From contig CAJTZN010000008.1 in NCBI GenBank assembly GCA_910584065.1, forward strand, positions 53,486 through 91,749: a stretch of 38,264 nucleotides of DNA. Reading direction: 5' to 3'. The notes beneath the pieces were generated by a model that saw nothing but the letters and a program-made list of their open reading frames with translations, did not search any database and was not told the origin of the DNA. Source of the stretch: an uncultured Eubacterium sp. (GTDB lineage Bacteria > Bacillota > Clostridia > Lachnospirales > Lachnospiraceae). How positions within the stretch are numbered: position 1 is the stretch's first letter; each line of letters starts with the position of its first letter. Positions 24,510 to 31,756 of this stretch are shown piece by piece. The translations under genes and the position numbers were made by a program.

Positions 24510-24544
24510 CCGCACCAGCGGAACAAATGGACTGTTTTTCTTCT

Positions 24545-24679
24545 CCCTGCTCTCTTGGACAAACGAGGTTGAGAGTTTGTCCAAACAGAGCCTGCGGAAT
24601 CCACATCGTTCCGCCGAAGGTGGCGGAGCGGTCAGGCTTCTTTTGGACAAAGTCGTAGGTTTGTCCAAGCAGAGCAGGG
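24545..24679. repeat. Internal att junction and forked-hairpin attP, copy 2
   Basis: The shared core (24545-24564) marks the junction between the two copies. Here both flanks are phage, so this junction is an intact attP as it would occur in the circular genome. The same pairing as in copy 1 holds at offset 5,935: outer arm 24545-24553 with 24671-24679, and the two TTGGACAAA/TTTGTCCAA sites. It is the reference sequence for what the free phage carries. Confidence 0.85.
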
Positions 24680-24687
24680 ACTGGTTC

Positions 24688-25500
24688 TCATCCTTCCTTT
24701 TGGAACTCATAGTAAGATACCTTTCGGTTATACCCGTTCACTTCGTATTCGACTGTTTTAGAATACATGCTATTGTTTTCTAAAAAATCCTGATCGATCC
24801 CCATGTCGAGAAGCTCGTCATATGTGAGGTTCTCTATTTTGGGTGTCATCAAATTTTTTGAGTTCCAGTAACGCTTTTTCCCCCGGATATGACCGGAGAG
24901 TTCTTTCGTGATGTATTTACCGATGTACGTGGCGGTCCTTTGTTTATCAAGGATCTTTGTGGCTGTGGTAAAACCAAGCTTGTAGTTGTCGATGTTATAG
25001 ATCACCTGGCCATGATCACGTTTACCGGAATCCACCAACGGGAGAGTACCGATCTCCCCCAGGAGTCCGTGAAAATGATAACGGCCGGATTTGTGCAACT
25101 CAGGAACAAAAAGGTAACGAATATCAGGGGAATAACGTTTTTTAACATTATTCAACCATTGGGATAACTTTTTCGAACATTCTGCATAGTCGAATGAATT
25201 TACTTTTTCCGGATTAAACGTCATAGTGACAAACCATTCAAAATCATTCGATCTTGCATAATCATAGATCATGTTTTTCGCACGGTTAGTTGAAACAGTG
25301 ATGGACCGCTTCACATCACATACACGATCGAACAGGGTAGGAGTATATTCCCATTCATCCCATCCTTCTATATCCGATACTTCCAACTGTTTGGTTTCTT
25401 CAATCAGGGAAGTATAATCAATCCGGTTTCCGTAGTTGTATGTAGTAATGGAAAAATGATCTTCATCATAACGTTTAATACGGACATTATAATAACGCAT
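24688..25500 (-). CDS. Rolling-circle replication initiator (HUH Rep), copy 2
   Basis: Same 270-residue product as in copy 1, with HFH (142-144) and YIGKY (192-196) intact. It reads toward the internal att junction. Because both copies keep an intact Rep, either could nick an origin, and replication between two origins would excise one unit-length genome. Confidence 0.88.
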   Translation of the reverse strand: MRYYNVRIKRYDEDHFSITTYNYGNRIDYTSLIEETKQLEVSDIEGWDEWEYTPTLFDRVCDVKRSITVSTNRAKNMIYDYARSNDFEWFVTMTFNPEKVNSFDYAECSKKLSQWLNNVKKRYSPDIRYLFVPELHKSGRYHFHGLLGEIGTLPLVDSGKRDHGQVIYNIDNYKLGFTTATKILDKQRTATYIGKYITKELSGHIRGKKRYWNSKNLMTPKIENLTYDELLDMGIDQDFLENNSMYSKTVEYEVNGYNRKVSYYEFQKEG

Positions 25501-25555
25501 AAAAACCACCTGAAGCAGAAAAAAGTATAAAAAGATTTATTCCAGAGTGTGACTG

Positions 25556-26341
25556 TTAAGTGTTGCTATTGTCAAGTATAGAGAGAACGGATCCGTCCTC
25601 ATCCACCCCGGACGGCGGGTCCCCTCCTTGCTCCGCTTCGGTATCCCCGTCATCCGGGGCGGAAGAGGGCGGTTCTGATCCCTCTGAACTGCCATCATAC
25701 AACGCATAACTATCATATAAAGAAGAAATACGCCTGCTGAAACGGAAAAAATCACTGGAAACCTTTTCCCGGAGACAATAAAACGTAGTAACGTCAATAA
25801 ACAACGAACCGCCGCAGAAGAGAGCCAGGAGCCTTCCAAACAACTTGAAATGTCCTACATTTCGATGTTTATGTTCATATTCAAAGAATGAACGTATCTG
25901 CCGGTCGACCATCCGATCGGACTGTGAGATCAGGATAAAGTCATAGCCATAATGGCGATGGAGGGAGAAGAATTGGATCCATTCCATCCGATCGGACTGT
26001 GTGAATGTCCGGGGATTGAACATAATGCCACATTCATCAATGACTACAAGCGTCTGACTTTCCTTTCCTGGCTTATGATTCATCTTCGCGTATTGCTTTA
26101 AAAAATCGACAGTCAGATGTGCATTATCAACGTATGAAAACCGTCCCAGCCTGCGTAAATGGGGGCGGTAGCCTTTATATATTTTTTTTGCCAGGAATCC
26201 AAAAAGAGAGCAGGCACAATGTTCGAGATTTATTGGATAATTCGAAATTACACTGCCACGAGACCGAAGGCGGTAGAATATTTTTTCGGTTGCATGAAAG
26301 GATTTACCTGATCCGGGAGTCCCGGAATAAAGATGTATCAT
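25556..26341 (-). CDS. Zot-family phage assembly ATPase (pI-like), copy 2
   Basis: Same 261-residue product as in copy 1: Walker A GTPGSGKS, Walker B VVIDE and one membrane segment near 170-190 are intact, so assembly function is not lost in this copy. Confidence 0.93.
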   Translation of the reverse strand: MIHLYSGTPGSGKSFHATEKIFYRLRSRGSVISNYPINLEHCACSLFGFLAKKIYKGYRPHLRRLGRFSYVDNAHLTVDFLKQYAKMNHKPGKESQTLVVIDECGIMFNPRTFTQSDRMEWIQFFSLHRHYGYDFILISQSDRMVDRQIRSFFEYEHKHRNVGHFKLFGRLLALFCGGSLFIDVTTFYCLREKVSSDFFRFSRRISSLYDSYALYDGSSEGSEPPSSAPDDGDTEAEQGGDPPSGVDEDGSVLSILDNSNT

Positions 26342-26392
26342 TTTATCACTCCTATCTAAGTAAAAATTTTAAAGTGGTCGCAGCAGCGTGCA

Positions 26393-26653
26393 CTAATCTC
26401 CAATGACCTTAAGCCAGCGGAGTACTACCTGATAAAGATAAAACACACCGATCGCCACAAGCCAGCTGGAACCGATTATTACAAAATCCCCAACCGGAAT
26501 GATCCAGTTGACATATTTCAGCAGATCGTTATCACCAATAGCCGAAATATACTTTTCAAAAGGGCAATCCGGCAGAAGGGCAAGAAAAACATTTACCATA
26601 TCAATTAAAAAATCACGAAGACCGTTTACGATAGTCGTCCACAAATCAAACAC
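26393..26653 (-). CDS. pVI-like minor coat candidate, copy 2
   Basis: Same 86-residue multi-spanning product as in copy 1, with the GTG start just after the adsorption-protein stop. Confidence 0.7.
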   Translation of the reverse strand: MFDLWTTIVNGLRDFLIDMVNVFLALLPDCPFEKYISAIGDNDLLKYVNWIIPVGDFVIIGSSWLVAIGVFYLYQVVLRWLKVIGD

Positions 26654-26656
26654 CCC

Positions 26657-28834
26657 CTAACCTTTAATGATCGACCGGGTGAGCAGGATCAAGGAAAGAA
26701 TAAATATGATCCGGAAGAACCAGCGACATATCTCCGCCTGCTTTTCAAAACGGGAAAAATCAATCTCTATCCGTTCATCAATATGAAACCTGTCTATCTT
26801 AAACGGTAAAATATATTTAGGTGGTGTAGCATTCGCAGAAAGGACCTGAACAAGACCGATCAAGTCCCAGGGAACACAAAAAGGAAACTTTTTTAACAAC
26901 TGTGGCGTTTTAGCTTTTTCCGGGTCGATTTCTTCCGGCTTGCCTTCTGAATTAGTTCCTGGATTTGGGTTGGTTCCTGGATCGGGATTGGTGCCCGGAT
27001 CAGGATTCGTTCCCGGGTTCGGGTTGGTTCCCGGATCGGGATTGGTGCCCGGGTTCGGATTGGTTCCCGGGTTTGGATTGGTTCCCGGATCAGGATTGGT
27101 TCCTGGATCAGGGTTGGTTCCCGGGTTCGGATTGGTTCCTGGATCAGGATTCGTTCCTGGATCGGGATTGGTTCCCGGGTTCGGATTGGTTCCTGGATCG
27201 GGATTGGTTCCCGGATCAGGATTGGTTCCCGGATCAGGGTTCGTTCCCGGATCGGGATCGGTTCCCGGGTTCGGGTTTGGATCCGGCCAGCTGCCAGGAC
27301 CACGATCAGGATTAATATTTGGCTCTGGATAAGTGATTTTTGTTTCTCCAGGTTTATCTCCAACAAACTCACGGACAAGAGGATCAATCGGACGGACTTG
27401 ATCCTGCTTACTGATCCCCTCTAAAACAGAATCAAAAGTAACAACATCTTCCTGGGTTTTCGGATGTTTAACCTTATATTTTTTCCCTTTTTCTGAATTG
27501 ATGGTTTTTTTTGCAGTTTCCCCTTCATCTTCGACACCTGCCCAGGAATGACCGATAACACCTTTCCAGCCGTCTGCCATGAGCTCCAGCAACTGATCAA
27601 GTGTATAATTTCCTGACTGGATCAACTCCCGGAACTTTTCAACATTTGCATATGTTCCGCAATCGATCAAATCAGGAGCAGTAACAACAGCAGTAGAAGG
27701 ATCAAGAAGTTTTCGATTCATAATATGAGAATTTAATAAATCCAATGTTCCTTGTATTCCAAGTGAAGGAATAAATCTTACACTATGACCAATTGAATAT
27801 TTAAAACTACCGCCTTTGTACCATGGAGAAGATTCATATTGATGAATCAATGACCAACTAGAAGAAGTTTTATCGCCAAAACGCATAGAATATCTGATAT
27901 CAGGGTATACATTATTAACTTTAGGATCTACAAACACATCTGAAGCAAGACAAAAAAAAGGTATATTATTTTCATAATAAACTAACGGATAAATAAATTT
28001 TATATTATTATCAGGAAGATAATCCATACTGAGGCGGATTATGACATTATAATCTAAACTATTAAAAGAACTATCTTGTATTTGTAAAAAATCCGGATGA
28101 GTTTTCCAATATAACCGGGAATAATCACATATAGTCGGATCGAAAATTTCCGCCGTCTCAGAAGGTGTAAACTTCGTAGCAAGCTTCTGACGGTTGATCG
28201 CCTGTGTGATCATATAGATCACAGTAAAAGCTTCTGTACTATAAATAGATGGGATCGCAGAAGGCGGAAGATACTTATACGTTTTTCCTTTTTCTTCTTC
28301 ATTCCCCTCATCATCCTCATCACCACCGCCCATATCGGGAAACTGCAGAATAGTGCCAGCTTTTGAATAAAATGCAGAGGACCTAAAATCAAGAGCTGAC
28401 GATCCATCTACCAACCCCCGGGAACTCCATAGCTTTTGGCACCATTCTTTACTAACCACATAATCCGCCGTTAAAAATACCATGGCAAGTTTTGGAAGAC
28501 AATTTTTTGAAAAGTCAATGGAAGCAGAAAAATCAAAAACATTTCCTATACCGGAGTTAACACCATAGCAGGATTCCGCATAATCCACCGCTGTTTTATA
28601 ATCCGTGATCCCGGCTTTTTCACGGGGAACCACAACATCTTCCTTAGATGCCCCTCCGGAAAGGGAAGCTATCATTACCAGCAACTCAAAGAAGACCGCA
28701 CCCAGATCATCCACCACGGCTATGGCTTTCACTTCCGCAGGCCTGGCAACTATCCCGGCCATGCAGGACATTACAAGCATGAGGACGCAGCAGAAGAGGG
28801 CAGTAATTCTTTTAACAATAATTCTAATCATCAT
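26657..28834 (-). CDS. Large surface/adsorption-type virion protein (pIII-like), copy 2
   Basis: Same 725-residue product as in copy 1, with signal peptide, 18 NP(D/N)PGT repeats and C-terminal anchor. Receptor-binding proteins and repeat tracts normally diverge fast, so identity of repeat number and order between the copies argues for very recent duplication or ongoing exchange. Confidence 0.8.
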   Translation of the reverse strand: MMIRIIVKRITALFCCVLMLVMSCMAGIVARPAEVKAIAVVDDLGAVFFELLVMIASLSGGASKEDVVVPREKAGITDYKTAVDYAESCYGVNSGIGNVFDFSASIDFSKNCLPKLAMVFLTADYVVSKEWCQKLWSSRGLVDGSSALDFRSSAFYSKAGTILQFPDMGGGDEDDEGNEEEKGKTYKYLPPSAIPSIYSTEAFTVIYMITQAINRQKLATKFTPSETAEIFDPTICDYSRLYWKTHPDFLQIQDSSFNSLDYNVIIRLSMDYLPDNNIKFIYPLVYYENNIPFFCLASDVFVDPKVNNVYPDIRYSMRFGDKTSSSWSLIHQYESSPWYKGGSFKYSIGHSVRFIPSLGIQGTLDLLNSHIMNRKLLDPSTAVVTAPDLIDCGTYANVEKFRELIQSGNYTLDQLLELMADGWKGVIGHSWAGVEDEGETAKKTINSEKGKKYKVKHPKTQEDVVTFDSVLEGISKQDQVRPIDPLVREFVGDKPGETKITYPEPNINPDRGPGSWPDPNPNPGTDPDPGTNPDPGTNPDPGTNPDPGTNPNPGTNPDPGTNPDPGTNPNPGTNPDPGTNPDPGTNPNPGTNPNPGTNPDPGTNPNPGTNPDPGTNPDPGTNPNPGTNSEGKPEEIDPEKAKTPQLLKKFPFCVPWDLIGLVQVLSANATPPKYILPFKIDRFHIDERIEIDFSRFEKQAEICRWFFRIIFILSLILLTRSIIKG
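26954..27277 (-). repeat. 18-bp coding tandem repeat (NP[D/N]PGT ×18), copy 2
   Basis: Same 18 units in the same D/N order as in copy 1. Confidence 0.92.
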
Positions 28835-28857
28835 TTTTACCTCCTAATAGTAATCAA

Positions 28858-28959
28858 GGGTAACTGGAAAGAAGTGCATCTTTCCAGCTACCCCGCAAAC
28901 AGGATATAATAACCTTCCGTTGTCAAGAAAAATAGAAAACCACGATTTTTCTTGACAAC
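28858..28959 (-). promoter_or_regulatory. Two strong hairpins between coat and adsorption genes, copy 2
   Basis: The 15-bp perfect stem (28919-28933 with 28945-28959) and the 14-bp stem (28858-28871 with 28880-28893) repeat those of copy 1. Confidence 0.65.
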
Positions 28960-28966
28960 GCCCGGC

Positions 28967-29134
28967 TTACCCTTTAGAAGCGATCTTCTTGAAGAACTTG
29001 ACTCCCAGCGTGATCGCAAGGGACAGTCCCAGGATCGCAAGGCCGGCCGGAAGGGCCTTCTCAAAAAGAGTGATCACATCCGTTTTCACCGCCGTAAAAG
29101 CGGTATTGATCGCAGTGGTCAATGTATCATTCAT
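28967..29134 (-). CDS. Major coat protein candidate (pVIII-like), copy 2
   Basis: Same 55-residue coat-like protein as in copy 1: polar N-terminus, one hydrophobic helix and basic KFFKKIASKG end, with a strong AGGAGG ribosome binding site. Confidence 0.85.
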   Translation of the reverse strand: MNDTLTTAINTAFTAVKTDVITLFEKALPAGLAILGLSLAITLGVKFFKKIASKG

Positions 29135-29170
29135 TATGATTGTTGTCCTCCTTTCTCACGAAATATATAA

Positions 29171-29311
29171 TCAAAGCTTAAAAAAACCAAAAGCCTTAAT
29201 CACTCCATAAAGGATCAGTTCCAGGGGAATAATAAGGAGCATACCGAGTATCATGGCAAAAGAGCCGTAGGAGAGTAGTTCCTTTAATAATCCCGTATCA
29301 ATCAGTTCCAT
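29171..29311 (-). CDS. 46-residue membrane protein, minor coat candidate, copy 2
   Basis: Same product as the 46-codon frame of copy 1 (acidic start, one hydrophobic helix, basic end). Confidence 0.65.
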   Translation of the reverse strand: MELIDTGLLKELLSYGSFAMILGMLLIIPLELILYGVIKAFGFFKL

Positions 29312-29317
29312 GATCTT

Positions 29318-29431
29318 TTACCCCCGAATCCGATATATAAGATAATGCCCGGCAACGACCCCAATACCGAAGCAAAGAAACAGATAGCCGGCAAAAGCAA
29401 GAGTAAGCAACATCTGCCAGTGATCAGACAT
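29318..29431 (-). CDS. 37-residue membrane protein, minor coat candidate, copy 2
   Basis: Same product as the 37-codon frame of copy 1; pVII/pIX-like by size and topology. Confidence 0.62.
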   Translation of the reverse strand: MSDHWQMLLTLAFAGYLFLCFGIGVVAGHYLIYRIRG

Positions 29432-29440
29432 TGGAACAAC

Positions 29441-29692
29441 CTACTTTCCAGGAGAAGCTGGAGAAATGTCAATGAGATTGACATATGTTCGCTCCTTACC
29501 GATCTGTATGTTCAAAAAGCATTTAACCGGGGTCATTGGTTTGATGCCTTCCACCTGTTTCTTATTCTCATCATTGAGATAGATCACTTCCGAGTCAAAC
29601 CCCTGAAGGAGTCCGGCCCTTGTGTATGGTTTTCCGTCCCTGGTCGTTCCTTCCTCGATCCCGAGAAACATCAATTCCGCAGTTACTTTCAT
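29441..29692 (-). CDS. Single-stranded DNA-binding protein candidate (pV-like), copy 2
   Basis: Same 83-residue beta-rich product as in copy 1, again coupled by ATGA to the preceding 49-aa frame. Confidence 0.7.
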   Translation of the reverse strand: MKVTAELMFLGIEEGTTRDGKPYTRAGLLQGFDSEVIYLNDENKKQVEGIKPMTPVKCFLNIQIGKERTYVNLIDISPASPGK

Positions 29693-29838
29693 TTTTTCAA
29701 CCTCACTTTCATTTCTGCGATCTTTTTCCCGATCTCTTCCGTTTTAGCTTCCATCTCTGGCGTCCAGCTTGCACCAGTATGAAGCAATAGATCAGAATAC
29801 TCCGCAACAAGCCTCGTATAATTAGCAATTTCTTTCAT
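29689..29838 (-). CDS. 49-residue hypothetical protein, copy 2
   Basis: Same charged helical product as in copy 1 and first gene of the leftward operon; function unknown. Confidence 0.7.
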   Translation of the reverse strand: MKEIANYTRLVAEYSDLLLHTGASWTPEMEAKTEEIGKKIAEMKVRLKK

Positions 29839-29858
29839 ACAAAAACCTCCTTCCTCCT

Positions 29859-29986
29859 TTTACAAATAGGCTATTTTCTGTTACAATAAAGAGTAAGACT
29901 TTAATAGAAAAACACAAAAAACGAGTTTGTGCCCTCCGTGTATACACTCCTAACTTAATTATATACACGGAGTATACACCTGTCAA
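29859..29986. promoter_or_regulatory. Phage switch region with consensus leftward promoter and palindromic boxes, copy 2
   Basis: TTGACA (29986-29981), 17-base spacer and TATAAT (29963-29958) facing left. The CTCCGTGTATA inverted repeat lies at 29934-29944 and 29962-29972. The rightward TTTACA–17–TACAAT candidate begins at 29860. Layout is as in copy 1. Confidence 0.75.
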
Positions 29987-30011
29987 GCGTTTTTTGGAGA
30001 AAGGAGAAGTA

Positions 30012-30191
30012 ATGCCGTCGAATTTACCAAAAATCGTCGCAAGAACAGATCAAGAAACAATAGACAAGTTTAAATTTATTGCAAAAAACGAAGAAAGAAC
30101 CGTATCACAACAAATGATTTATCTTGTAAAAGAAGCAATAAAACAATACGAAGCAGAGAAAGGAGAAATACCAATTGAAAAACCTGACTGA
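30012..30191 (+). CDS. Arc/CopG-type ribbon-helix-helix regulator, probable phage repressor, copy 2
   Basis: Same 59-residue product as in copy 1. Two intact repressor genes would raise repressor dose in the lysogen. Confidence 0.8.
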   Translation: MPSNLPKIVARTDQETIDKFKFIAKNEERTVSQQMIYLVKEAIKQYEAEKGEIPIEKPD

Positions 30192-30444
30192 ATCACTGGA
30201 TGAATTAAACAAAGCCATCATGGCAACCATCGGTTATCCAAAACTTATTATTTTGGCTTTTGTCTTAATACTGATCGGATGCCTGGTCCGGTATGCCTAC
30301 ATACGGAGCCAGTATTCCGATGAGGCATGGATAGTCCGAAAAAAGAACGGCCCGAAAAGTGTCTTTTGGTATGATAAAAACGGAAACAAGGTTTATCACA
30401 GACCTCGAGTGAGCAATCCCCCAAACAGAAGAAACAGCCATTGA
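30175..30444 (+). CDS. 89-residue single-pass membrane protein, copy 2
   Basis: Same product as in copy 1 (TTG start, one membrane segment, basic tail). It ends 35 bases before the attR core. Its C-terminal codons are the ones echoed in the fossil sequence left of attL. Confidence 0.65.
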   Translation: MKNLTESLDELNKAIMATIGYPKLIILAFVLILIGCLVRYAYIRSQYSDEAWIVRKKNGPKSVFWYDKNGNKVYHRPRVSNPPNRRNSH

Positions 30445-30479
30445 CCGCACCAGCGGAACAAATGGACTGTTTTTCTTCT

Positions 30480-30515
30480 CCCTGCTCTCTTGGACAAACT
30501 CCAGTTTTTCAAAAA
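30480..30515. other. attR core overlapping a dif-like XerS target site
   Basis: The core occupies 30480-30499; sequence to its right is host. Reading across the border gives a 28-bp dif-like layout: arm TCTTGGACAAA (30488-30498), centre CTCCAG (30499-30504), arm TTTTTCAAAAA (30505-30515). The reverse complement reads GAAAAACT after a T-run, which from memory resembles the left arm of streptococcal difSL. The site lies 58 bases before a XerS-like gene, the same arrangement as difSL next to xerS. The left arm is shared with the phage, so integration leaves a complete site here. Confidence 0.7.
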
Positions 30516-30519
30516 GATA

Positions 30520-30548
30520 TTTACAAAACAGCCCGGATATGATATACT
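30520..30548 (+). promoter_or_regulatory. Probable sigma-A promoter of the XerS-like gene
   Basis: TTTACA (30520-30525), a 17-base spacer and TATACT (30543-30548), close to consensus. It begins 5 bases after the dif-like site, so the prophage right border sits just upstream of the promoter and leaves it intact. AGGAGG at 30558-30563 then serves ATG 30573. Confidence 0.75.
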
Positions 30549-30572
30549 TATATTGTTAGGAGGATGTTTTGA

Positions 30573-31631
30573 ATGGACCAGAAAACGACTTATCATGAAG
30601 AAAACACGCGCTCAAACACGCTAAAACTGCGTGAGGTGCTGGCCACGATGCCTGGCTTTGCCAAAGATTATTTCCGTGCCATTGAGCCAAATACCTCGGC
30701 CAAGACAAGGATTTCGTACGTATATGATGTGCGCATCTTTTTCCGCTATTTGATCACGGCAAACCCTGTATTTAAAAATAAGGAAATCACCGAGATCCGA
30801 CTGGATGACCTCGAGCGGTTAGAGCCGGTGGACATCGAGGAATATTTGGAATACCTGAAATTATATACCGATGCGGACGGAAAACTGCACACAAATACCG
30901 AACAGGGCCTTCACCGCAAACTGGCCGCGCTGCGGAGTTTTTTTGCTTATTATTATAAACGCGAAAAGATCCGCAGTAATCCAACGCTGATCGTGGACAT
31001 GCCCAAATTACATAAAAAAGAAATCATCCGCCTGGATTACGACGAGGTTGCTGAATTACTTGACTATGTCGAACATGGTGGCGAACAGATGTCCGGGATG
31101 AAGAAAGTATATTTCGAAAAAAATAAGGAACGGAACCTGGCACTCTTTACTCTTCTGCTCGGAACCGGGATCCGGGTTTCCGAATGTGTCGGATTGGATC
31201 GGGAGGACATTGACTTTAAAAATAACCGCATTAAGATCATTCGAAAAGGCGGTAAGGAGGATTTCGTCTACTTTGGCGATGAGGTCGCTGACGCGTTGTC
31301 CCGTTATGTGCAGGTGCGGAATGGCATCACGGCCAAAGAAGGGCATGAACACGCGCTCTTCCTCTCCGCCCAGCGGCGGAGGATTTGTGTGCAGTCTGTG
31401 GAAAACCTTGTGACCGACTGCGCCAAACAGGTGACGACGATCAAGCACATTACCCCGCACAAGCTCCGGAGCACGTACGGAACTTCCCTGTATCAGGAAA
31501 CTGGCGATATTTACCTGGTCGCCGAGGTTCTCGGGCACAATGACGTAAACACGACGAGAAAGCATTACGCCGCCCTCGGGGAGGATCGAAAACGGCAGGC
31601 GGCATCGGCTGTCCGCTTAAGGAATGAATAA
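30573..31631 (+). CDS. xerS: XerS-like tyrosine recombinase
   Basis: A 352-residue tyrosine recombinase with an N-terminal SAM-like core-binding domain (about 25-135) and a catalytic domain (about 150-340). Catalytic residues are visible: R201 in GTGIRVSE, a lysine in the beta-hairpin RKGGKED (225 or 228), H296 and R299 in HKLRS, H322 in GHND, and Y332 in RKHYAALG. The length and the segment KNKERNLALFTLLLGTGIRVSE are closer to streptococcal XerS (about 356 aa) than to 300-residue XerC/XerD. It lies outside the phage units and next to the dif-like site, so I read it as the host dimer-resolution recombinase that the phage uses. XerC/XerD-type naming is the alternative. Confidence 0.82.
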   Translation: MDQKTTYHEENTRSNTLKLREVLATMPGFAKDYFRAIEPNTSAKTRISYVYDVRIFFRYLITANPVFKNKEITEIRLDDLERLEPVDIEEYLEYLKLYTDADGKLHTNTEQGLHRKLAALRSFFAYYYKREKIRSNPTLIVDMPKLHKKEIIRLDYDEVAELLDYVEHGGEQMSGMKKVYFEKNKERNLALFTLLLGTGIRVSECVGLDREDIDFKNNRIKIIRKGGKEDFVYFGDEVADALSRYVQVRNGITAKEGHEHALFLSAQRRRICVQSVENLVTDCAKQVTTIKHITPHKLRSTYGTSLYQETGDIYLVAEVLGHNDVNTTRKHYAALGEDRKRQAASAVRLRNE

Positions 31632-31709
31632 CTGTCTCTTTAGAAACCAGGCATTTTTGCCGATATAATATATTAGGGGTAATTTAATTCAGGGATTCAA
31701 AAGGGGTAA

Positions 31710-31748
31710 ATGAAAAACATCGTAGTAGCCGCTTGGGCGGCGGATTGA
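31710..31748 (+). CDS. Possible 12-codon leader peptide upstream of the HD-GYP gene
   Basis: ATG 31710 follows AAAAGGGGTAA and encodes MKNIVVAAWAAD, ending 8 bases before the HD-GYP ATG. A GC-rich hairpin (31728-31732 with 31737-31741) lies inside it, just before the downstream ribosome binding site. Translation of the leader could expose or hide that site. A TATAAT at 31664-31669 is a candidate -10 box. Short frames with a ribosome binding site arise by chance, so this is tentative. Confidence 0.3.
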   Translation: MKNIVVAAWAAD

Positions 31749-31756
31749 GAGGAAAA

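Larger units (their letters stand above)
18610..24544. mobile_element. Inovirus-like filamentous prophage, copy 1 (5,935 bp)
   Basis: The unit begins at the 20-nt att core and repeats in full at 24545. Gene content and order are those of a filamentous phage. The leftward module encodes an ssDNA-binding-protein candidate, tiny membrane proteins, a 55-aa coat candidate, a large adsorption-type protein, a pVI-like protein, a Zot/pI ATPase and an HUH Rep. The rightward module encodes a small repressor candidate and a membrane protein. No integrase gene lies within the unit and no secretin gene is present, the latter expected in a host without an outer membrane. Confidence 0.92.
24545..30479. mobile_element. 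Inovirus-like filamentous prophage, copy 2 (5,935 bp)
   Basis: A second head-to-tail unit with the same genes at a constant offset of 5,935 bases. All predicted proteins are the same as in copy 1 and I found no base difference in the stretches compared. A tandem array allows rolling-circle release of a complete genome from the chromosome, as in CTXphi lysogens. It ends where the att core meets host sequence. Confidence 0.92.

Noticed and set aside
18610..30479. Composite transposon or ICE as explanation for the 5.9-kb duplication.
   Set aside because: No transposase, terminal inverted repeats with target duplication, relaxase/T4SS genes or integrase are present; the gene set is that of a filamentous phage.
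30573..31631. The tyrosine recombinase as the phage's own integrase.
   Set aside because: It lies outside both phage units, is present once while every phage gene is present twice, has its own promoter right of attR, and looks XerS-like. A host gene used by the phage fits better.
31632..31756. Cyclic-di-GMP riboswitch before the HD-GYP gene.
   Set aside because: The conserved GEMM-type core and tetraloop-receptor features were not found; only a short GC hairpin is present.
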